Positions 25,999 to 34,596 of a stretch of DNA of 64,000 bases are shown here, in pieces. The stretch comes from Opitutaceae bacterium (GTDB lineage Bacteria > Verrucomicrobiota > Verrucomicrobiia > Opitutales > Opitutaceae). The stretch is from positions 124,001 to 188,000 of the forward strand of contig JAWLBB010000006.1 of assembly GCA_041395105.1 (NCBI GenBank). The letters run 5' to 3'. Position numbers and translations under genes: made by a program. The notes under the pieces were generated by a model. The model saw only the letters and a list, made by a program, of their open reading frames with translations, made no database searches and was not told where the DNA came from. How positions within the stretch are numbered: position 1 is the first letter of the stretch; each line of letters begins with the position of its first letter.

Positions 25999-27702
25999 TC
26001 AGTAGCCGGAGGCGTGATTGGTGCGGCGGGGATCAGCCCACCCGGTTTTTGTTCCATCGGCCCCGATCTCGATGGCGGTGAATCCGCCAAAAGCTTCGGG
26101 GTCGGTGATGACTTCAATTTCCCAGCCGGCTGCCGCGAGACCCTCGGCGACGCCTTCGGCGGGAGGCCCCTCCCATTGCAGGAGAGTGGAATCGGCCCGT
26201 TCGGAATAACTGCGCACGAGGTGAACCCGTGGAGCGGTGATGGCTTGGCCGAGGTTCCGGTCAAAGACGAGGTGGTCGAGCAGGACCTGCAGGGTCGCGG
26301 TGGGGATGCGCTGGCCGCCGGGCAGACCGATCGCCACGATGGGCCATCCGTCCTTCAGGATCAGTGTGGGCGCGATCGTGCTTCGGGGTCGTTTCCCCGG
26401 TGCCGGGAAATTGACGGTCCCCGGTTCGGCGAAGCTGAAGTTCTTCAGGGAGTTGTTGAGAACGACGCCGGTGCCGGGGGCAATGACGCCGGAGCCGAAA
26501 TGATCGCTCAGTGACTGGGTGATCGAGGCAACGTTCCCGAAATCGTCGGCCACCACGAAGTGGGTCGTCCATCCGTCCCGGGCAATGGCTACATCGGCAA
26601 TCGGTGCGGTCTCGGGACGCTCACCGGCTGCGACCCGGAGAAATGCCAGGTTGGCGGGGTCCACCAGCTTCTGCCAGCGGTCCGGGGCGTCGGCCGTGTC
26701 CGCCACCTGATCCTGGATCATGGGATAGACCTGCCGGAGCATACGTCCCCAGCGGTCGATGTTTTCTGCCGTCAGGAGGGTGTCCTTGGGATTCCAGTCC
26801 TCATTTTCGAGGGCCTTCAGAGTCAGCAGGACCGTGGCGCCGCCGGTCGTCGGGGCGGGACTGGAAACGATGGTGAGATCTTTCCAGTCGATCTTGAGAG
26901 GGGGGGAGAGTCGGGCGGTGTAGGTGCTGAAATCGGCGAGGGTCAGGACCCCTCCGCCGGATTGGAGTTCCTCGACAATTGTCCGGGCGACTTCGCCTTC
27001 GTAAAGACCGCTGCGGCCCTCCCGGGCGATGATCCCCAGGGTTCGGGCCAGATCCGGATTGGGGAGCCGGCTCCCGGCAAGCGGAGGTTGACCGGCCGGG
27101 AGGTAGAGACGTTCGGCTTCCGGATTTGAGCGGATCCGCTCGACCCGGCGGGAGAAAAAGACGGGCATTCCGGGGACGACAAGAGACCCCCGGCTGGCAA
27201 GTTCGGCTGCGGGCTGGACCAGTTCCGACCAAGCCCGGCTGCCCCATTTCTCATGGGCCAGTGCGAGGGCGGCGACCAACCCCGGGACGCCGACCGACCG
27301 GGCTCCTTCGCTCTTCATCCTGGAGGAGAGTGCGCTGAAGGCCTCCGGGTCCATTTGCATGCCCGCCGCATCCATGCCGTCAACAAATGCGCATTCGCCT
27401 GATACGGCATCGAAATAGACAATCGCACACTTGCCGCCGATCCCCGATCCGTAGGGTTCGGCCACGCCGAGGGCCAGGGAGGTGGCCACGGCGGCATCGA
27501 TCGCATTGCCACCATCGGCCAGGATTCTCATTCCGATCTCCGCCGCCTCCGGATGGCCGGCCACCACCATGCCGTGGGCTCCCCGGACCGCTTCGATCCG
27601 GTGTGCGGCGATTGCCTGAGTGCCGACAACCGCGGCGGAGAGCAGGAGAAACGACCAGTGAAGGAATCGAGGTCTTCCCGGAGTCATGCGCGAAGATTTC
27701 AT
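25999..27702 (-). CDS. ggt: Gamma-glutamyltranspeptidase (GGT), exported
   Basis: A 567-residue N-terminal-nucleophile hydrolase precursor. An N-terminal hydrophobic segment (FLLLSAAVVGTQAIA) is a probable signal peptide. The processing site is DGWTTHFVVADD, where Thr379 should become the nucleophile of the small subunit (compare TTHYSVVD in E. coli GGT). GSGIGGKCAIVYFD and GLPGGQRIPTATLQ are family segments; the usual GGSRIITAV-type motif reads GGQRIPTAT here. GGT cleaves gamma-glutamyl bonds (glutathione, gamma-Glu peptides) in the periplasm. It lies 15 bases after gntR and 2 bases before the SLC13 gene, so all three are co-transcribed. Confidence 0.92.
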   Translation of the reverse strand: MKSSRMTPGRPRFLHWSFLLLSAAVVGTQAIAAHRIEAVRGAHGMVVAGHPEAAEIGMRILADGGNAIDAAVATSLALGVAEPYGSGIGGKCAIVYFDAVSGECAFVDGMDAAGMQMDPEAFSALSSRMKSEGARSVGVPGLVAALALAHEKWGSRAWSELVQPAAELASRGSLVVPGMPVFFSRRVERIRSNPEAERLYLPAGQPPLAGSRLPNPDLARTLGIIAREGRSGLYEGEVARTIVEELQSGGGVLTLADFSTYTARLSPPLKIDWKDLTIVSSPAPTTGGATVLLTLKALENEDWNPKDTLLTAENIDRWGRMLRQVYPMIQDQVADTADAPDRWQKLVDPANLAFLRVAAGERPETAPIADVAIARDGWTTHFVVADDFGNVASITQSLSDHFGSGVIAPGTGVVLNNSLKNFSFAEPGTVNFPAPGKRPRSTIAPTLILKDGWPIVAIGLPGGQRIPTATLQVLLDHLVFDRNLGQAITAPRVHLVRSYSERADSTLLQWEGPPAEGVAEGLAAAGWEIEVITDPEAFGGFTAIEIGADGTKTGWADPRRTNHASGY

Positions 27703-27717
27703 TGGATCGGAGTTGGA

Positions 27718-28416
27718 TTACAGGCCCGCCTCGACCAGGGCCCGGATGATGCGTTCCGAGCCCCCGATGACGTGATTGGCCATGGCGGATTCGGCCTTGA
27801 AGACATCCCGCTCGCTCAGGGCGTCGACGATATCAAGGTGACAGCGGCTCGCCTTGCCGGAGTCGGTTACCCGTCCGATCCCGAGATAGGCGGGCCGTTG
27901 ATACTGATCCAGGGCCGACATGACGATATTCTCAAGGAGGGGATTGCGGACAGTTCGGACGAGGAGAAGGTGGAAACGGGAGTTCGCGCGGCAAAAACGG
28001 ATGAAACTGGCGTCCTCGCCAGGGACGATCTCCGGCATGGTCGCCGCTTTCCGGAGGGCCTCGATTTCGATTTCGGTCGCGCGGACGGCGGCCAGCGCGG
28101 CCACTTTTGACTCAACGATACGGCGGACTTCCTGGAGGCGCCGGTAATCCTCCGAAGTCAAGGCGGCGGCCTGGTAGCCGCAATGGGGCCGAAAGATGAC
28201 GAGATCCTCGTTTCCCAGTCGGTTCAAGGCCTCCCGGAGAGGTGTGCGGGACACTTTCAGGTTCTCGCAGAGTTTCTTTTCCCGAAGATGCTCGTTCGGC
28301 GCGATCGCGCCGGTCAGAATCCGCCGTTTGAGTTCCGCGTAGAGGCGATCCGGCAGATTCGACTGGATCGGTGCATCATCGGCGATCTCGACCAGCGACG
28401 GTTTCGGGGGGTTCAT
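27718..28416 (-). CDS. FadR-type GntR-family transcriptional regulator (paralogue 1)
   Basis: A 232-residue repressor or activator. The winged HTH covers about residues 25-85 with LYAELKRRILTGAI and the recognition helix VSRTPLREALNRL. An all-alpha FCD ligand domain follows with SRFHLLLVRTVRNPLL and a C-terminal HxxI segment (ANHVIGGSERII), typical of metal-dependent carboxylate sensing. ATG 28416 begins just before the conserved SLVEI stretch; an earlier start at 28617 is unlikely. It heads an operon with ggt and an SLC13 carrier and is divergent from the M20-esterase-dcuC operon. It shares length (232 residues) and many residues with the regulator at 37542. It probably binds the TGTATACA site at 28553-28570. 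Confidence 0.93.
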   Translation of the reverse strand: MNPPKPSLVEIADDAPIQSNLPDRLYAELKRRILTGAIAPNEHLREKKLCENLKVSRTPLREALNRLGNEDLVIFRPHCGYQAAALTSEDYRRLQEVRRIVESKVAALAAVRATEIEIEALRKAATMPEIVPGEDASFIRFCRANSRFHLLLVRTVRNPLLENIVMSALDQYQRPAYLGIGRVTDSGKASRCHLDIVDALSERDVFKAESAMANHVIGGSERIIRALVEAGL

Positions 28417-28516
28417 CCTTCGGATCGAGTTCCTGGCGGGGGCGGTTTGACTACACGGAATGGATGGGTGACGACAGAGTCGGGTCGCGGTTGTCTTTGG
28501 ACCGGGTCCGGAAGAA

Positions 28517-28547
28517 ATCTTACCGGAATTTCTTGTTCTTCTGTCAA
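28517..28547 (-). promoter_or_regulatory. Candidate promoter of the gntR-ggt-SLC13 operon
   Basis: On the minus strand TTGACA (28547-28542) is followed after 19 bases by TAAGAT (28522-28517). The spacing is slightly long. The TGTATACA operator sits directly upstream of the -35 box, and gntR starts about 100 bases downstream. Confidence 0.4.
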
Positions 28548-28552
28548 GGAGA

Positions 28553-28570
28553 ATGTATACAATGTATACG
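28553..28570. promoter_or_regulatory. GntR-type operator, site O1
   Basis: Two GTATAC palindromes (28555-28560 and 28564-28569) are separated by AAT, the first inside TGTATACA. They lie in the divergent gap between gntR and the M20 gene. The same core occurs at 32325-32336 and 38283-38290. TACAAT (28558-28563) could also serve as a rightward -10 box. Confidence 0.65.
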
Positions 28571-28719
28571 ATCGAAGTCGTGCACGGCCCGGATGGAGTC
28601 CGGTGGCCGCTCGGCAATCAGTACATGGCATGAAGGATTCATCACAGTGCAAAGAGGGCGGGATTGAGATCCCGGACACACCGAACCGCCCGGCGTTCAC
28701 GCGGGCCGATCCGCTCTAG

Positions 28720-29853
28720 ATGGACTTCGATCTCGGCGCGTTTGAGGGCGATCTGCGTACCCTCGTGAATATCGATTCCGGATCCACCTGTGTGGAGGGT
28801 GTCAACGAGGTGGCTTCCTGGTTCTCCCGGCGCTTTGAGGCGCTTGGTTGGCCCGTCGTGATCGAGGAGCCGAAGCCCGGACTGTTCGGGAAGAGTGTCT
28901 TTACATGGCATGGGGATCCCCTCGCACTGGATCTGCTGGTCATCTGCCATCTGGACACGGTTTTTCCGGCCGGAACAGCCGCCAGGCGACCATTCGAGGT
29001 CAGCGGTGATCGTTATCTGGGACCGGGGGTTGCGGATATGAAAGCGGGATGTCTGATGGCCCTCAATTCGATGGAACTGTTGCATCGTGCCGGCCGCCTG
29101 CACGGAAGTGTCGGTGTGTTTTTCAATGGCGAGCACGAGCTCAGTTGTCCCAACACCCGCGCTTCGATCGAGGCAAAATCCAGGGCCGCCAAGGTGGTGG
29201 TGACGACCGAGCCGGCGCGGGCGGACGGCTCCTGTGTCCGGCAGCGGAAGGGTGTCCTTCGCTACACGATCCAATTCCACGGGCGCAGCGCCCATTCCGG
29301 AGTCGACCCGGAGAAGGGAGTCTGTGCGGTCACGGAAATGGCCCGGATGATCCTTGCCCTGAAGAAACTGGCCGACCCGGAGGCGGGGATCAGTATCAAC
29401 CCGGGATTGGTCAAGGGGGGAGTTTCGGTCAATGCCGTTCCCGATTTCGCCGAATGCAGGCTGGACGTAAGGGTAAACCGGCCCGACGACGCCCGGCGGT
29501 TGGATGCGGCCATTCGAAGGATGGCGGACCATCCGGTTGATCCCGGAGTCCGGATTGATCTCTCGGGTGGGATCACCCGTCCGCCGATGATCCCGAACGA
29601 CCGGTCCGAGGAATTGATCCGGGGGATCAACCGGATCGCGCGGGGCTACGGGTTGGATCTGGGCTGGAGTTTTTCCGGAGGAGGGTCGGACGCGTCGTTT
29701 GCCTCGGCCTTCGGGATCGCCACTCTCTGCGGGCTTGGTCCGGTGGGCGGTGGCTACCACACCGAACGCGAATACATCGAGGTTCCCGGACTGCGGGAGC
29801 GGATGTGTGTCTTCCGCGATATGGTTGAGGCTATCTGTCATGGCACGATCTGA
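28720..29853 (+). CDS. M20 metallopeptidase, carboxypeptidase-G2-like
   Basis: A 377-residue co-catalytic zinc peptidase fold. Metal ligands of carboxypeptidase G2 can all be placed: His in ICHLDTVFP, the bridging Asp in GPGVADMKAG, Glu in NGEHELS, Glu in VVTTEPAR and His in GGGYHTEREYIEV. The lid domain spans about residues 180-290. The catalytic general base, Glu in the usual DEE motif, reads His139 here (Glu-His-Glu), so activity may be altered. No signal peptide is seen. CPG2 relatives remove C-terminal glutamate from folates and N-acyl peptides. The gene overlaps the esterase gene by 14 bases and starts the rightward operon. Confidence 0.87.
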   Translation: MDFDLGAFEGDLRTLVNIDSGSTCVEGVNEVASWFSRRFEALGWPVVIEEPKPGLFGKSVFTWHGDPLALDLLVICHLDTVFPAGTAARRPFEVSGDRYLGPGVADMKAGCLMALNSMELLHRAGRLHGSVGVFFNGEHELSCPNTRASIEAKSRAAKVVVTTEPARADGSCVRQRKGVLRYTIQFHGRSAHSGVDPEKGVCAVTEMARMILALKKLADPEAGISINPGLVKGGVSVNAVPDFAECRLDVRVNRPDDARRLDAAIRRMADHPVDPGVRIDLSGGITRPPMIPNDRSEELIRGINRIARGYGLDLGWSFSGGGSDASFASAFGIATLCGLGPVGGGYHTEREYIEVPGLRERMCVFRDMVEAICHGTI

Positions 29854-30778
29854 TCCGGGGAAGCGCTTGTTTCGACTCCTGTTCTGGATGGTCGCGATCC
29901 TGATCCCGGCCGCGGTTTCAGGGGCGTTGCCTCGTGGTGTCGGGCAGTTTGTCTTCAACGATCCGGAGACAGGCCGGGAGATCGCGTGCTGGTATGTCCT
30001 GGCGGATTCCTACGAGCGGAGCGATCCTCCGGTGATCGTCTTTCACGGGATGAAGCGGAACCCGGATGACTATCGTGACTCCTGGATCGAGGACGCCGAA
30101 CGTTTCGGCCTGTTTGTGGTCGTTCCGTACTTCAGCGAAGAGGACTATCCCGGCACGTCCGGATACAATCTGGGCAATCTCTTTTCTTCTGAATCGGATC
30201 GGACAAGGAAGCCGGAAAGCGTCTCGAGCTTTCGGATCCCCGAGGTGGTGTTTGACCACCTTTCATCCTCGGACGGGGAGACGGAGGCGGCCGGCTACAT
30301 GGTTTTCGGGCACAGTGCCGGTGCCCAATTCGTCCACCGGATGATCGCCCTCCACCCGGATCCGCGCCTGCGTCTTGCCATCGCGGCCAACGCCGGATGG
30401 TACACCTATCCGAATGTGACCGACGACTGGCCCTATGGTTTCCGCGGGACGGGCCTGACCGAAGCGGACCTGCCGCCCTTACTCGGAGCGAATCTGGTCA
30501 TCCTGCTTGGCGATCAGGACATCGACGAAACCCAGGACAACCTGCGGAGGACTCCGGAAGCGATGCTTCAGGGCAGGCACCGCTTCGAGCGGGGGCATCG
30601 GTTTTTCCAGGTGGGGCAGGCGCAGGCAGCATGCATGGGGGTGCCGTTTGGCTGGCGAATCCAGGTGGTCCCCGGGGTGGCGCATGATCAGGGCGGCATG
30701 GCCCCGGTGGCCGCCGCATTGATGGCAGAGGCGATTCGCGGGGATCGCGCCGGACACTCGTGCGAGGCGGGAGACTGA
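29840..30778 (+). CDS. Exported alpha/beta hydrolase (PHB-depolymerase/esterase-like)
   Basis: A 312-residue protein starting with a signal peptide (LLFWMVAILIPAAVSGA). The alpha/beta-hydrolase nucleophile elbow is GHSAGAQF (YMVFGHSAGA). The acid is probably Asp in LLGDQDID and the base His in GVAHDQGGM. IVFHGMKRNPDDYR is the oxyanion-loop region. ATG 29840 overlaps the M20 stop by 14 bases and its stop is 1 base before the dcuC ATG, so the three are tightly coupled. An exported esterase beside a peptidase and dicarboxylate carriers suggests removal of an ester group from an extracellular substrate. Substrate not known. Confidence 0.85.
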   Translation: MARSDPGKRLFRLLFWMVAILIPAAVSGALPRGVGQFVFNDPETGREIACWYVLADSYERSDPPVIVFHGMKRNPDDYRDSWIEDAERFGLFVVVPYFSEEDYPGTSGYNLGNLFSSESDRTRKPESVSSFRIPEVVFDHLSSSDGETEAAGYMVFGHSAGAQFVHRMIALHPDPRLRLAIAANAGWYTYPNVTDDWPYGFRGTGLTEADLPPLLGANLVILLGDQDIDETQDNLRRTPEAMLQGRHRFERGHRFFQVGQAQAACMGVPFGWRIQVVPGVAHDQGGMAPVAAALMAEAIRGDRAGHSCEAGD

Positions 30779-30779
30779 C

Positions 30780-32153
30780 ATGGGGTTTCTCGCCATCGCC
30801 ATCATCGGCCTGACGATCATCCTGATCGTCCGACAGTACCAGACGCAGGCGGTGCTCTTTCTCTCGGGGTTCTCCCTTCTTCTCCTCGCCTATGGGCACC
30901 ACCTTCTTTCGGGCGAGCCGGTCCCGGGTCTGGCGGAAGCGGGAACCGGATGGTTCGGGTTCGATCTCTTCCAGATTGTCCAGGAATCCTTCTCCACCCG
31001 TGCGGCGGGAATCGGCATGATCATCATGGCGGCGGGCGGGTTCGCGCGCTACATGTCGTCGATCCAGGCATCGACCGCTCTGGTCAAGCTGGCCGTTCGT
31101 CCGCTCTCATGTATCCGGAATCCCTATATCCTGCTTTCGCTTTCCTACCTGGTCGGTCAGATCCTGAACATCTTTGTTCCGAGCGCGGCGGGCCTCGCCA
31201 TGCTTCTGCTCGTGGCCATGTATCCGACCCTGGTCCGGCTCGGTCTTCGACCCGCCGCGGTGGCGGCGGTCATCGGCACCACGGCCTGTCTTGATCTGGG
31301 GCCGGCCTCGGGTGCATCGAACCTGGCCGCCGAGGTCAGCGGGCTTGAGCCGATTGTCTATTTCGTGCGTCACCAATTGCCGGTCGCCCTCTTCGTCATG
31401 CCGGTGGTTGCCGCCCTCCATTTCTTCTGGCAACGACGGTGCGATGCGATGGACGGAGAGGCGGCGGGATCGGTCGCCGACGAGCTGGTGGTCGGTGCGC
31501 AGGACGACACCCCGGCACCCGCTCTCTACGCTCTTCTTCCCATCCTGCCGCTCGCACTCCTCCTGGTTTTCAGTCCGCTGGTTGTCCACCAAGTCCGGTT
31601 GGATGTGGTCACCGCCATGTTGATCAGCCTTTTTGTCGGCATCGCCTGCGAGATCATTCGTCTCCGGAGTCTGAAACTGGCCCTGGCGGGAATCGTCCAC
31701 TTCTTCAAGGGGATGGGGGATATCTTCGCCAAGGTGGTCACCCTGATCGTTGCGGCGGAGACCTTCGCGACCGGGGTGAAGGCGACGGGCCTGATCGGCG
31801 ATCTCCTCGGACTGGTTGAATCCGGCGGTCACGGGGGGCTTGTCATGATGATCGCCCTTGTTCTGCTGGTGGGCTGCATCGCGCTGCTGACCGGCAGCGG
31901 CAACGCCGCCCTGTTCAGCTTCGCCGGGATCATCCCGGCGGCGGCGACGCCGATGGGATTGTCGGCGGTGGCCCTGATGCTTCCCAGTCAACTCGCGGCA
32001 GGGCTCTTCCGGAGCATGTCGCCCGTTGCCGGGGTCATCATCGCGGTTTCCAGCGCCGCCAATGTCAGCCCGTTTCGCATCGTCAGGCGAACGGCCGTCC
32101 CGATGCTGGGGGGGGTGGTCGTGATGGTTTTGGTCAGTGCCTGGTTGGGTTGA
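30780..32153 (+). CDS. dcuC: DcuC-family C4-dicarboxylate transporter
   Basis: A 457-residue polytopic protein, about 12 helices. DLGPASGASNLAAEVSGLEP, LNIFVPSAAGLAMLLLVAMYP and GSGNAALFSFAGIIP are DcuC-type segments. DcuC proteins are inner-membrane carriers for succinate, fumarate and malate, often efflux or exchange. The gene begins 1 base after the esterase stop, so it is the last gene of the M20-esterase-dcuC operon. With the SLC13 protein on the divergent strand, this locus has two distinct carriers for dicarboxylate-like anions. Confidence 0.9.
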   Translation: MGFLAIAIIGLTIILIVRQYQTQAVLFLSGFSLLLLAYGHHLLSGEPVPGLAEAGTGWFGFDLFQIVQESFSTRAAGIGMIIMAAGGFARYMSSIQASTALVKLAVRPLSCIRNPYILLSLSYLVGQILNIFVPSAAGLAMLLLVAMYPTLVRLGLRPAAVAAVIGTTACLDLGPASGASNLAAEVSGLEPIVYFVRHQLPVALFVMPVVAALHFFWQRRCDAMDGEAAGSVADELVVGAQDDTPAPALYALLPILPLALLLVFSPLVVHQVRLDVVTAMLISLFVGIACEIIRLRSLKLALAGIVHFFKGMGDIFAKVVTLIVAAETFATGVKATGLIGDLLGLVESGGHGGLVMMIALVLLVGCIALLTGSGNAALFSFAGIIPAAATPMGLSAVALMLPSQLAAGLFRSMSPVAGVIIAVSSAANVSPFRIVRRTAVPMLGGVVVMVLVSAWLG

Positions 32154-32324
32154 CGTCTCCGCGGGGGGCTCGGAAGATGCGCCCGCGGCGGGTGAAGCAT
32201 CGGATGGAAGCAGATGTCCGCGCGGGCCGGATGGAGGCACCGGTCTGGCGGGGAAAGAGCCGGATTCCTGAGGCCCGTGACGACAACCGGGTTGACAACC
32301 CGGGTCCTCTCCCTCTTTCGTATG

Positions 32325-32336
32325 ATTGTATACAAT
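32325..32336. promoter_or_regulatory. GntR-type operator, site O2
   Basis: ATTGTATACAAT is a perfect 12-base palindrome with the TGTATACA core, 13 bases before the ATG of the membrane hydrolase gene. It overlaps the end of a TATGAT -10-like box (32321-32326). Binding here would block that promoter. Confidence 0.65.
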
Positions 32337-32349
32337 TGTAACCCCAATC

Positions 32350-34227
32350 ATGCCGCCCCGCCCATCCCCCCTGCATCCGCGATCTGCCGGCGAACCCGCC
32401 GGAAAGGTCCTGTTTCTCGTCTGTGTCCTCCTGGTTGTCCTGGCCAGTCTCCTGGCCTCGCTCGTTCAGCGTTCGGGCGGGCGGGTCAAGGTCATCGGGA
32501 TCAAGATCCCGACCCAGAACGGCCAATGGGTCGTCGCGGACCTCTTCAAACCCCGCACGGCAACCGAGGAGAATCCCGCGCCGCTGGTGGTGGTCGTGCC
32601 GGGTTTCCAGCGCTCCAAGGAAACTCTCGCCAACATCTCGCTTGAGCTTTCGCGAAGAGGCATGGTGGTGATCGCCATCGACCCCTATGCGCAGGGTGGA
32701 TCGAGCTCGTCGATGAAGTCGAATGCCGCGACTTCGGAAGGCTACGGGATGTTCGCAGTGGTCGACTATGCGGCGAACACTCCGAATCTGAACTACATTG
32801 ACAAAACCCGGATCGGGGCGACGGGGCATTCGGCCGGCGGGAATGCCGCGATCCGGGGGGCGAGTCACTTTGGCCGCGAGGCGATGGCGACGGGGCGGCC
32901 CAGCAAGCTCCAATCCGTCTTTGTCTCGGGTTATGTTCTCACCCTGACCGATCGGGTGCTGAAGGATGTCCGTTCCAATGTCGGTGTCAGCTACGCCCTT
33001 TTCGACGAGGGTGCCTATCGGAACGAATTGAAAAACGGGGACATGCGCCGGGCGCCGGAAGCTATCCGCCTGGTCAACAGCGGGCGGGATCCGGGAGCAC
33101 CGCCGATCGAGGAAGTCGAAATCGGGCATGTTTACGGGCAGGCGGCTGACCGGAACCTCCGGGTGGTTTACAACGAGCGGATCATCCACCCCTTTCAACC
33201 CTACAGCATCGAGGCGACCGCCAATCAGATTGAGTATTTTGAACGGGTCTTTGGGATGGAGAGCGGATTCTCCAGCCGGAACCAGGTCTGGTTCTGGAAG
33301 GAGATACTGACCCTGGTTTCCCTTGTTTCGTCGATGGTCGCCCTCGTTCCGCTCGGGCGGATCCTTCTGGCCAAAGTGCCTTACTTCAACTTTCTGGTGC
33401 GCCCGGTGCCGCAAGCGCTGCCCAGGCCGGAGGGCAGGGGACGGCTTCTCTTCTGGAGTCTCTTTGTCATCGGCGCCCTCATTGCCTGCTTTTCCTATAT
33501 CCCGATGGCCGAGCTCTCTCAGAAGCTGTTCGTTGCGGCCTCGAGCCGGCAGCAGACCTGGTTCTTCCCGCAGCGGATGAACAATGCCGTCATGCTCTGG
33601 GCGATTTTCAATGGTCTCGTCGGATTCCTGATTTTCTTTCTGAGCTACCGCTTTCATGGCAGGAAACGGGGGATCCATCCCGCCATGTGGGGAACGGCGA
33701 CCAGCCTCCGGGAACTCAAGCGCACCTTTCTGCTCGCGGTGACCCTTTTTCTCTTCTTCTTTCTCCTGCTCTTCGGGGTTTATTGGTTCCTGCACGTCGA
33801 CTATCGCTTCCTCTTCAACGGAGTGCGGGCCTTTCAGCCGGTCATGTTCGTGCTGCTCCTGATGTATGCCCCGATGTTCTTCGTCTTCTTTCTTTCCAAT
33901 TCCCTGCGGGTCAACGGGGCCATGCGCCTCGAAGGGGATCCGGAATGGAAGAGCCTCCTCGTGTCCGGGGTCGCCAACTCCCTTGGGCTTTTCTTCATTG
34001 TCCTGGTCCAGTATGTGACCTTTGCGGCCACCGGAACGGTCTTCTGGACGGATGGCTGGCTCTACGTCAACCTGCTCTTCGCGGTGGTCCCGATCATGTT
34101 TGTCCTGCCCTATTTCAACCGGTATTTTTTCCGGATGACGGGACGGATCTATCTCGGACCCATGACGATGTGCCTGATCTTCATCATGATCCTGCTTTCC
34201 AATACGGTCTGCTATATTCCGCTGTAG
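32350..34227 (+). CDS. Membrane-bound alpha/beta hydrolase with C-terminal polytopic domain
   Basis: A 625-residue protein in two parts. After an N-terminal membrane helix (VLFLVCVLLVVLASLLASL, about residues 20-38) there is an alpha/beta-hydrolase domain to about residue 310. It carries VVVPGFQRSKET, the nucleophile elbow ATGHSAGGNAA and VVIAIDPYAQGG. The remaining half has about 7-8 membrane helices separated by short loops. I do not recognise the membrane domain. The ATG at 32350 is 13 bases after the O2 palindrome; a TTG at 32326 would overlap the operator. The hydrolase face should be extracytoplasmic. Its role is unknown; its operator links it to the GntR-controlled locus to its left. 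Confidence 0.75.
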   Translation: MPPRPSPLHPRSAGEPAGKVLFLVCVLLVVLASLLASLVQRSGGRVKVIGIKIPTQNGQWVVADLFKPRTATEENPAPLVVVVPGFQRSKETLANISLELSRRGMVVIAIDPYAQGGSSSSMKSNAATSEGYGMFAVVDYAANTPNLNYIDKTRIGATGHSAGGNAAIRGASHFGREAMATGRPSKLQSVFVSGYVLTLTDRVLKDVRSNVGVSYALFDEGAYRNELKNGDMRRAPEAIRLVNSGRDPGAPPIEEVEIGHVYGQAADRNLRVVYNERIIHPFQPYSIEATANQIEYFERVFGMESGFSSRNQVWFWKEILTLVSLVSSMVALVPLGRILLAKVPYFNFLVRPVPQALPRPEGRGRLLFWSLFVIGALIACFSYIPMAELSQKLFVAASSRQQTWFFPQRMNNAVMLWAIFNGLVGFLIFFLSYRFHGRKRGIHPAMWGTATSLRELKRTFLLAVTLFLFFFLLLFGVYWFLHVDYRFLFNGVRAFQPVMFVLLLMYAPMFFVFFLSNSLRVNGAMRLEGDPEWKSLLVSGVANSLGLFFIVLVQYVTFAATGTVFWTDGWLYVNLLFAVVPIMFVLPYFNRYFFRMTGRIYLGPMTMCLIFIMILLSNTVCYIPL

Positions 34228-34255
34228 GAGAAGAGGGAGGCTCGTTTCCGTCCGA

Positions 34256-34313
34256 GCAGGAGAGGCTTTACGCCTCGATCAACCGCTGCATCGAGGCGTA
34301 ATGTCTCTCCTGC
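34256..34313. repeat. Palindromic repeat, family B
   Basis: Arms 34256-34279 and 34290-34313 pair at 21 of 24 bases, with the core TTACGCCTCGAT/ATCGAGGCGTAA and outer GCAGGAGAG. A second copy is at 53533-53590. It lies 30 bases after the membrane-hydrolase stop, so it might also act in mRNA 3'-end stability. Confidence 0.6.
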
Positions 34314-34329
34314 TACAGACACAGTCTTC

Positions 34330-34410
34330 GGGAATACATACCCAAGACAAACTTTAGGATGCTACGTTTGGTTTGGTGAAACCGCGCTCTGCCACGGTTC
34401 GGTTGGATTC
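34330..34410. repeat. Degenerate repeat remnant (family A arm plus GC-rich unit)
   Basis: GCTACGTTTGGTTTGG (34353-34368) resembles one arm of the family-A hairpin, and CCGCGCTCTGCCACGG (about 34382-34397) resembles the CCGCGCCCTGCCGCGG unit near 5951. The rest of 34228-34596 holds no convincing gene. Confidence 0.35.
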
Positions 34411-34596
34411 TTCAGGATGACATTCCCATGTGCCGGAACAGGACGGGAGGGCCGACGGAGCCATTCGGCAGGCTCAGGGTAGACTGGCACCTCTCCTGCA
34501 GACAGACCAGTGGCTGCGACGTCAGATCGACGATGCATTGCACCCTCCATGGCCCGCCGCTTGATCGAGCGGCGGGCCAGAGGTCATTCCGATCGG

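Noticed and set aside
24995..26005. A 336-codon frame antisense to the SLC13 carrier
   Set aside because: Rich in His/Asp/Glu as expected for the antisense of membrane helices; no fold.
28642..29958. A 438-codon frame antisense to the M20 gene
   Set aside because: Long only because of high GC; the M20 metal ligands are all on the plus strand.
32134..33795. A 553-codon frame antisense to the membrane hydrolase
   Set aside because: Charged low-complexity translation of membrane-helix codons read backwards.
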